8,489 nucleotides of DNA, taken from assembly GCA_024225895.1 (NCBI GenBank), contig JAAEMC010001111.1, forward strand, positions 1-8,489, written 5' to 3'. A program made the position numbers and the translations under genes. Origin of the DNA: Desulfobacteraceae bacterium (GTDB lineage Bacteria > Desulfobacterota > Desulfobacteria > Desulfobacterales > Desulfobacteraceae). Shown piece by piece: positions 1-5,088 of the stretch. Under the pieces are notes generated by a model. It did not search any database, was not told the origin of the DNA, and saw only the letters and a list, made by a program, of their open reading frames with translations. Position 1 is the stretch's first letter, and every line of letters begins with the position of its first letter.

Positions 1-88
1 AGCAAATCGCATAAATATGTTCCGATACTATGGTGCCTGTGTCTATCATTTGTGGCTAAAATTTTCTTGATGCCACAATCGATTTGCT
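1..88. repeat. Nested inverted repeats at the left edge
   Basis: AGCAAATCG at 1-9 is the exact reverse complement of CGATTTGCT at 80-88. Inside this pair, TTGTGGC at 50-56 matches GCCACAA at 72-78 around a 15-base loop. The outer arm may continue to the left of the window. The region is AT-rich and has no recognisable gene. It could be the remains of a mobile element end, a structured transcript or chance; the sequence does not decide. Confidence 0.4.
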
Positions 89-93
89 CAAAG

Positions 94-142
94 GCGATTC
101 CGTTAATCTATCGTGTTTTAGGAACTTTTTTTTGGGAATCGC
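94..142. repeat. Inverted repeat GCGATTCC / GGAATCGC
   Basis: GCGATTCC at 94-101 pairs exactly with GGAATCGC at 135-142 across a 33-base spacer that contains a run of eight T. It lies next to the nested repeats at 1-88. No function is recognised. Confidence 0.35.
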
Positions 143-178
143 TATAGTTATTTAAAAAAAAAATCATTTTGGCAATCG

Positions 179-205
179 TGATCCTCTCCTAAAAAACTGG
201 AGACC
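179..205 (-). mobile_element. Possible terminal inverted repeat of an IS3-type element
   Basis: The stretch starts with TGATCC and ends with AAAACTGGAGACC, close to the TGAACC...CTGGAGAC style of end I remember for many IS3-family elements. It lies only a few bases beyond the stop codon of the transposase remnant at 209-307, which is where the right end of such an element would be. No matching opposite end is seen in the window, so the element is incomplete. The match is from memory and has not been aligned. Confidence 0.4.
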
Positions 206-208
206 TAT

Positions 209-307
209 CTAAGCCACTTTTTTCAGGCTATACCATTCCTGCTCACAGTGAACAGGAGTTTTCCAGCCATTGGCCGAATGTTTCCTTCTTTGGGTTCCGT
301 TAAACAT
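209..307 (-). pseudogene. C-terminal remnant of an IS3-family transposase (OrfB type)
   Basis: The - strand frame ending in TAG at 209-211 reads MFNGTQRRKHSANGWKTP, then a stretch with EQEWY, and ends in LKKVA. This resembles the end of IS3-family DDE transposases, where a motif like FYNRxRRHSxxGYxSPxxYE follows the catalytic Glu region and the protein ends shortly after. Only about 32 codons remain. The frame is closed just upstream by a TAA (308-310), and no upstream transposase sequence is recognised in any - strand frame. The catalytic DDE residues are therefore absent and the remnant cannot be active. It marks past insertion activity at the cluster edge. A different - strand frame over the same bases is longer but has no family resemblance. 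Confidence 0.5.
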
Positions 308-712
308 TTAGGGTAAATTCCCCACGGTGTTTGGCAGAACCCAACATTTGGTAAAAATGCTTTACGATACTTATGCAATGCAAAGACTTTTGTTGCATTT
401 ACCTTTAAATCATAACTGCTTGAAATCATTAATATGGAAAAGTTACGTGCGATTGGCCTGCAGCGAAACCCCCATTAAAGATAGACAAACCTATGCGGAT
501 TTGATAAATATTTTTGAAATGTTCTATTTTTTTTTGGCAGCTGGATGATTTGAATAAAGTTTTTACTTAAAAGATGCTCAAAACAAATCTGCTCAGCAAA
601 AAAACAAAATACTTGTTTTTAACCAAAAGGCGTTACTTTTTTTGCAGAGAACCCCACGATCTTTCAGTTTATAAAATACAGTACAAGGGCAAACGATGAA
701 TTGCACATTTTG
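308..712. other. AT-rich region without a recognised gene
   Basis: No credible gene is seen on either strand. Short open frames exist but have no RBS or family resemblance. A + strand frame around 478-530 contains ADLINIFEMFY, faintly like the IFEYIEMFYN part of IS3 transposases, so more decayed mobile-element DNA is possible. AAAAACAA at 600-607 pairs with TTGTTTTT at 613-620, and GCAAAAAAA at 596-604 pairs with TTTTTTTGC at 637-645. These are pure A/T-type hairpins and not good terminators. Confidence 0.5.
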
Positions 713-741
713 TTGAACTCAGACTGTATGGCGTATTATTT
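713..741 (+). promoter_or_regulatory. Possible sigma-70-type promoter for the HCS/PKS genes
   Basis: TTGAAC at 713-718 could be a -35 box, with TTATTT at 736-741 as a -10 box at 17-base spacing (or TATTAT at 734-739 at 15). It lies about 90 bases before the GTG start of the HCS gene and just before a perfect palindrome. In such AT-rich DNA, similar pairs occur by chance, so this is only a candidate. Confidence 0.25.
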
Positions 742-745
742 AACT

Positions 746-757
746 AGTTTGCAAACT
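746..757. promoter_or_regulatory. Perfect 12-bp palindrome, candidate operator
   Basis: AGTTTGCAAACT is fully self-complementary with no spacer. It lies right after the possible -10 box and 75 bases before the HCS start, where a dimeric repressor site would overlap the transcription start. No regulator gene is in the window, so the binding protein is unknown. Confidence 0.35.
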
Positions 758-820
758 GCATAAGGCTTAAATAATGCTTCAGTGCAATTATTCGTTGGTA
801 AAATATTAATTTTTGTCAAT

Positions 821-834
821 GGAGTAAAATTGTG
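821..834 (+). promoter_or_regulatory. Ribosome binding site that fixes the GTG start of the HCS gene
   Basis: GGAG at 821-824 lies 7 bases before GTG at 832-834. This supports GTG as the real start. The protein also begins with the family-typical PVGIEALNIYGG right after it. Confidence 0.7.
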
Positions 835-2094
835 ATTCCCGTTGGAATTGAGGCATTGAATATTTATGGCGGAGCTGCTTTTATAAATGTGAGAAAACTG
901 GCCGGGCACCGCCAACTTGATGTGGAAAGATTTGAAAATCTTCTGATGGATGAAAAAACCGTGGCCCTGCCTTGTGAAGACCCGGTTTCTTTTGCTGTGA
1001 ATGCTGCCAAACCTATAATTGACAACCTCTCCCAAGAAGAAAAAGATCGTATTGAGCTTTTGATCACCTGTTCTGAATCTGGAATTGATTTTGGGAAATC
1101 CATGAGTACCTATGTCCATGACTGCCTGGGATTAAACCGCAATTGCCGCCTTTTTGAAATCAAGCAAGCTTGCTATGCCGGGACTGCCGGGCTGCAGATG
1201 TCAGCAACTTTCATTCTTTCCCAGTTATCCCCGGGAGCCAAGGCCCTGGTGATTGCCAGCGATATTTCCCGGTTTATTTTAGAAAAGGGGAAAACTGCCC
1301 AGGGCCAGGACTGGTCCTATGCTGAACCAAGTTCGGGAGCCGGGGCCGCAGCTATGCTGGTGGGGGAGAATCCAATTGTCTTTCAACTGGATGCCGGTGC
1401 CAGCGGATACTATGGGTATGAGGTGATGGATACATGCAGACCCATCCCCGACGGTGACTGTGGTGACGCAGATCTCTCTTTAATGTCCTATCTGGACTGC
1501 TGTGAACAGTCTTTTAGAGAGTATAAGAGCCGTGTGGACTATGTTGACTATAAAAATTCATTTCAATTTCTAATTTTTCATACTCCCTTTGGCGGAATGG
1601 TAAAGGGTGCCCATCGTAATATGATGCGGAAAATGGCAAAGGCAGCACCTGGCGAAATCGGTGCTGATTTTGAAAAACGGGTGGTTCCCGGCCTGAACTA
1701 TTGCCGTCGGGTGGGGAATATTATGGGGGGAACCATTTTCATGGCCCTTGCCAGTACCATTGACCAAGGGAATATGGATGGTGCAAGGCGCATCGGTTGT
1801 TTTTCCTATGGTTCCGGCTGCTGTTCAGAATTCTACAGCGGCGTTGTATCAGATCAAAGCCAGGCATTGCAGGGTCAATACGAGATCCAGGCCAGGCTTG
1901 ACAACCGCTATGAATTGTCCATGGAAGAATACGACGCTTTATTGCACCACAGCAGTGCTGTAAAATTTGGAACAAGGAATGTAAAAATAGATGATAGATC
2001 TGTATCAGGTGTTACCCATGCCTGGAAAGGGATACCTTTACTATTTCTAAAAGAAATAAAGGAATTTCATCGTCAATACGAGTGGGTGTCATAA
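832..2094 (+). CDS. HMG-CoA-synthase-like enzyme for polyketide beta-branching (PksG/HCS family)
   Basis: A cytosolic 420-residue enzyme that adds an acetyl-type carbon nucleophile, carried on a dedicated ACP, to the beta-keto group of a PKS-bound chain, as in bacillaene-type pathways. Seen: N-terminal VGIEALNIYGG; catalytic Glu82 in TCSESGID; nucleophile Cys114 in IKQACYAGTAG; and His250 in FHTPFGG. These match the Glu/Cys/His triad of HMG-CoA synthases. Length and the HAWKGIPLLFLKEI-type C-terminus are normal, so the gene looks intact. It is the first gene of the apparent operon, 93 bases ahead of the PKS and in the same frame. Its usual partners (donor ACP, decarboxylating KS, two enoyl-CoA-hydratase-like proteins) are not in the window. 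A primary-metabolism HMG-CoA synthase is less likely because of the PksG-like sequence and the PKS neighbour. Confidence 0.93.
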   Translation: MIPVGIEALNIYGGAAFINVRKLAGHRQLDVERFENLLMDEKTVALPCEDPVSFAVNAAKPIIDNLSQEEKDRIELLITCSESGIDFGKSMSTYVHDCLGLNRNCRLFEIKQACYAGTAGLQMSATFILSQLSPGAKALVIASDISRFILEKGKTAQGQDWSYAEPSSGAGAAAMLVGENPIVFQLDAGASGYYGYEVMDTCRPIPDGDCGDADLSLMSYLDCCEQSFREYKSRVDYVDYKNSFQFLIFHTPFGGMVKGAHRNMMRKMAKAAPGEIGADFEKRVVPGLNYCRRVGNIMGGTIFMALASTIDQGNMDGARRIGCFSYGSGCCSEFYSGVVSDQSQALQGQYEIQARLDNRYELSMEEYDALLHHSSAVKFGTRNVKIDDRSVSGVTHAWKGIPLLFLKEIKEFHRQYEWVS

Positions 2095-2095
2095 A

Positions 2096-2120
2096 AGGCC
2101 TCCAAAGCATTCAGGCCTCC
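2096..2120. repeat. AGGCCTCC direct repeat / AGGCCT hairpin after the HCS stop
   Basis: AGGCCTCC occurs at 2096-2103 and again at 2113-2120. Because AGGCCT is self-complementary, the two copies can also form a 6-bp hairpin with an 11-base loop. No T-run follows, so it is not a classic rho-independent terminator. It could cause partial attenuation or protect the transcript end. Confidence 0.4.
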
Positions 2121-2147
2121 GAGCGTTTCTTATATTCGTGATTCAAA

Positions 2148-2185
2148 CAGACCGGACAGATTTTGTCGTACCCGGGCCGGTTCTG
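2148..2185 (+). promoter_or_regulatory. Hairpin directly before the PKS start codon
   Basis: CAGACCGG at 2148-2155 pairs with CCGGTTCTG at 2177-2185 with one bulged T, and ends two bases before ATG 2188. No clear Shine-Dalgarno sequence is visible between the stem and the ATG. Such a fold could limit initiation unless ribosomes arriving from the HCS gene open it. This is an inference from base pairing only. Confidence 0.35.
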
Positions 2186-2187
2186 AA

Positions 2188-5088
2188 ATGAAGAAATCAG
2201 AAAATATGAAAAAGGATGGAGTTATAAAGAGCTTGAAGAAGATGTGTTTAAAAAAAGAGAATATTCTGCTTGCCAATCATCGGGTCCTGGATAGGGGCAT
2301 TTTCCCGGCTGTCGGTTATTTTGAGCTGGTTCTCAAAGAACTGATTTCAAGGGATATGCCTAAAATGAATTTCCCAATAAAAATCAGTGATACAATCTGG
2401 CCGGCCCCCCTGGCATGTAATACAAAGAAAAAGCAAGTTTATATAAATCTGCAAAAAAAAGCCCCGGGTTTTTTGTATGATGTGACCACAAAGACAAAAA
2501 AGGGAACCATCGTTCATGCCAGAGGCAAATTGAGCTTTTTAGCGGCCATAAAACAGGATGCAGAACCAATTGATATTAATCAGATATCAAATCAGTTTAA
2601 GCGAATAAAAAACAATAATAGCTGTTATAAAACCTTTGAAAAAATCGGCATAACCTATAAAGACCTTTTTCGATCGGTTCAAGAGTTTAAATGGAATCAG
2701 GATGAATCCCTGGCCAAGATCTGTGTTCCGGGAAATGATGCTGATTTTAAACTCAATCCAGGATTCCTGGATGCTGCCATTCAATGTGTGCTTTTGCATA
2801 TATCCAAATGCCATGATTCTTCATGTGTTCACATTCCTTTTTCTTTGAAAGACTGGAAATTCTATCATGAGCTGCCTGATACAGGCTTTGTCCATACCAT
2901 ACTGAAAGAGGCCAACCCGGAAAAAGGATATTATATTTATGATCTGATGCTGTTTGATGAAAATGGTTACCTAAAGGCCGCAGCAAAAGAGATCTGTATA
3001 AAAGCCTATGATTCCGGAGACAAAGAAAAATCAACTGAAGAACCGCAGGAAAAATGGGCTGTTGCCGCCACTTTTACGGCAGAGCCCATCAAGGCACCGT
3101 TGGCATTCTGGCAAAAACAGATACAAAATGATGCCACAGTCCATTTCGCACCTTACAACCAGGTCTTTCAGGAGTTATTGGACCCTTTAAGCCTGTTGTC
3201 CCAAAACCAGTCCGGAGCAAATATCATTCTTTCCCGGCTGGAAGATTTCAAAGACCATTCCCGTTCAGGGCCTGCCCATCCGTCCAATTTTCATAGAGAA
3301 GAGGAAGAAAAGGACAAAATCCTTAAAGACAGCAAGCGGTTTGTCCTTCCCAATGGAATGGAAATTGCCCATCTCAACCCCTATGAAACCCGGTATTTAT
3401 ATGATGAGATTTTTGTAAAAAAGACCTATTTAAAACAGGGTATCTGTCTTCCAAAAGATGCTGTTGTCATTGATATCGGTGCCAATATCGGCATGTTTTC
3501 CCTTTTTATTGCCCATCTGTCTCCTTTGGCCAGGCTCTATTGCTGCGAACCGTCTCCTGTGACCTTTGATATTTTAAAAAGAAACATGGCCCTGTACGCC
3601 CCTGATGCCACACCATGCAACCTGGGAATTTCCGATGCCAACCATGAGGCAGAGTTTACCTTTTATCCCAGGTCATCTGTTTTTTCCGGATTCCATACCA
3701 ATAAAGAGCAGGACGGGGCAGCCCTTAGAAAGGCAATGGAAAATGAACTCCTTGACCGGAACCCGTCACTGGATAAAGAACAGATCCAATCCCACCTGGA
3801 TGACATGGTCTCCGACCGACTTGAAAAAAAGACCTATACCTGTCGTCTGAGGACACTTTCAAGCCTTTTGACGAAATATGATATCCAGCAGATAGACCTG
3901 CTTAAAATCGATGCGGAAAAATGTGAATGGGATATCCTCTCAAGCCTTGAGGATGAGGATTGGATCAAGATTCAACAAGTGGTGGTGGAAGTCCATGACG
4001 AGAATGGAGATCTTTTGGACAATGTAAAAGCCCTGTTAAAACAAAAGGGATTCCAGGTTTCAATTCTCGAAGAAGAACTGCTTCAATCATCCGGGCTGTA
4101 TAATATTTACGGAAAAAGGTTTAAAATTGCTGAAAGAAGCAGTGAAACAGAGTCTGGTATTGAAAAAAATATCAATCAGTTCATCAGCCTGGTCAAAAAT
4201 TTTTCAAAGACCAGCCAGGTTCCGGTACTCCTGGGGCTTTGTCCACCATCTCCCATGGCTCGGGAATGTTTGTCCAATACATTTTCATTAAAAATGGAAA
4301 CCCTTTTGATCAGGCAGTTAAAAGATCATTCAAATGTTTGGGTGGTCCGGTTTTCAGACTACAAAGAAATTTACCAATGGCAAAAATATTATGATGCTGT
4401 GCGGGATAAGATGGGCCGCATCCCTTTTACACCTGAGTTTTTTAATGCCATGGCATCCATTCTTGTTCGCAGGCTTTTTGTTGAAAACCTCGAACCCCGT
4501 AAGGTCATTGCCCTTGATTGCGACAATACTCTGTGGAAAGGGATCGTGGGGGAACAGGGCACTGAAGGTATTAAAATAGGTCATGGCTTCCGGGAGTTGC
4601 AGAAGTTTATGATCCGACAGAAAGAAAAAGGAATGCTCCTTTGCCTTGTGAGCAAAAATAATGAGGCAGATGTAAAAGATGTGTTTTTAAACCGGGATGA
4701 TATGGTCCTTAAAAGGGATGATATCACAGGACTTAAGATCAACTGGGAGACAAAATCATCAAACCTTTCAGCCCTGGCCCAGGAACTGAACCTTTCCCTG
4801 GACAGTTTTATCTTCCTGGACGACAGCCCCATGGAATGCGCACAGGTCAGGGCAGCAGCCCCACAGGTGCTCACCCTTCAGATGCCGGAAAAAGAAGAAG
4901 AGATCATTGATTTTTTAAACCATATCTGGGTCTTTGACCAGAAGGGCAGTACAAAAGAGGATGCCAAAAGGACTGAATTATACAAACAGAATATGGAACG
5001 TGAAAAGTTCAGGAAAAAAAATCTGTCTTTTTCAGATTTTATTTCAGGTCTTGAACTTTCCATCAGGATTACGCCGGCACACAATTAA
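2188..5088 (+). CDS. PKS loading protein, first part: DH - FkbH (with FkbM inserted), cut by an in-frame stop
   Basis: 966 codons up to TAA 5086-5088. Domains: DH, residues about 20-275, with catalytic His31 in NHRVLDRGIFP and Asp195 in GFLDAAIQ; FkbH N-terminal segment, about 290-354 (AVAATFTAEP, FAPYNQVFQELLDPLSLL); FkbM methyltransferase, about 383-645, with SAM motif VVIDIGANIG (426-435); FkbH HAD core, about 659-966, with D777 and D779 in DCDNTLW, LVSKNNEAD and FLDDSP (D878, D879). FkbH enzymes take glyceryl from 1,3-bisphosphoglycerate, dephosphorylate it and load an ACP. The frame continues after the TAA with the missing FkbH end, so the product is truncated within that domain unless the stop is read through or is an error. 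The start is uncertain: ATG 2188 gives the longest form but has no clear RBS; ATG 2206 and ATG 2242 are alternatives that keep the DH. Confidence 0.85.
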   Translation: MKKSENMKKDGVIKSLKKMCLKKENILLANHRVLDRGIFPAVGYFELVLKELISRDMPKMNFPIKISDTIWPAPLACNTKKKQVYINLQKKAPGFLYDVTTKTKKGTIVHARGKLSFLAAIKQDAEPIDINQISNQFKRIKNNNSCYKTFEKIGITYKDLFRSVQEFKWNQDESLAKICVPGNDADFKLNPGFLDAAIQCVLLHISKCHDSSCVHIPFSLKDWKFYHELPDTGFVHTILKEANPEKGYYIYDLMLFDENGYLKAAAKEICIKAYDSGDKEKSTEEPQEKWAVAATFTAEPIKAPLAFWQKQIQNDATVHFAPYNQVFQELLDPLSLLSQNQSGANIILSRLEDFKDHSRSGPAHPSNFHREEEEKDKILKDSKRFVLPNGMEIAHLNPYETRYLYDEIFVKKTYLKQGICLPKDAVVIDIGANIGMFSLFIAHLSPLARLYCCEPSPVTFDILKRNMALYAPDATPCNLGISDANHEAEFTFYPRSSVFSGFHTNKEQDGAALRKAMENELLDRNPSLDKEQIQSHLDDMVSDRLEKKTYTCRLRTLSSLLTKYDIQQIDLLKIDAEKCEWDILSSLEDEDWIKIQQVVVEVHDENGDLLDNVKALLKQKGFQVSILEEELLQSSGLYNIYGKRFKIAERSSETESGIEKNINQFISLVKNFSKTSQVPVLLGLCPPSPMARECLSNTFSLKMETLLIRQLKDHSNVWVVRFSDYKEIYQWQKYYDAVRDKMGRIPFTPEFFNAMASILVRRLFVENLEPRKVIALDCDNTLWKGIVGEQGTEGIKIGHGFRELQKFMIRQKEKGMLLCLVSKNNEADVKDVFLNRDDMVLKRDDITGLKINWETKSSNLSALAQELNLSLDSFIFLDDSPMECAQVRAAAPQVLTLQMPEKEEEIIDFLNHIWVFDQKGSTKEDAKRTELYKQNMEREKFRKKNLSFSDFISGLELSIRITPAHN
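2242..3010 (+). other. Domain: N-terminal polyketide dehydratase (double hotdog)
   Basis: Catalytic His31 and the Pro nine residues later are kept in NHRVLDRGIFPAVGY, and Asp195 with a Gln four residues on (DAAIQ) supplies the second half. The usual Gly four residues after His is Asp here. Both catalytic residues are present, so it may be active. It sits at the very N-terminus with no KS before it, so its substrate is either the ACP-bound starter or a chain from another protein. Confidence 0.8.
3334..4125 (+). other. Domain: FkbM-family O-methyltransferase inserted within FkbH
   Basis: The SAM-binding motif VVIDIGANIGMFSL (from 3463), CCEPSPVTFDILKRN, and LLKIDAEKCEWDIL (from 3898) are typical of the FkbM family, named after an O-methyltransferase of FK506-type pathways. 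FkbH-family sequence ends at RLEDF (about 3249) on its left and resumes near 4159 on its right, so the domain interrupts FkbH at a loop. Likely target: a hydroxyl of the glyceryl starter. Confidence 0.82.
5086..5088 (+). other. In-frame TAA inside the FkbH domain
   Basis: The frame reads RITPAHN, stop, DIARVSQLSQRTNQFNF. Both sides are normal FkbH sequence in the same frame with nothing missing. In relatives as I remember them this position is often Glu, so a one-base change from GAA to TAA is the simplest origin. No other stop occurs in this frame from 2188 to the window end. Confidence 0.9.

Noticed and set aside
1..147. Frame open from the window edge to TAG at 145-147 on the + strand
   Set aside because: 48 codons with many large hydrophobic residues and Cys, no recognised motif. 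It could be the end of an upstream gene but cannot be supported.
223..429. 68-codon - strand frame
   Set aside because: No resemblance to a known family. The IS3-like signal on this strand is in a different frame (209-307).
327..548. 73-codon + strand frame
   Set aside because: No RBS and no clear family. Its ADLINIFEMFY part is faintly IS3-like but too short to call.
596..645. Terminator from the A/T-rich hairpins at 596-645
   Set aside because: The stems have almost no G-C pairs and no gene is seen upstream that would need termination.
736..1119. 127-codon open frame on the - strand overlapping the HCS start
   Set aside because: It lies opposite the conserved HCS coding sequence, has no family resemblance and no RBS. 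It is a shadow of that gene.
5086..5088. Genetic-code reassignment of TAA in this organism
   Set aside because: The HCS gene ends normally at its own TAA (2092-2094) at the expected length, and TAA reassignment is not known in bacteria to my knowledge. Local read-through is not excluded.
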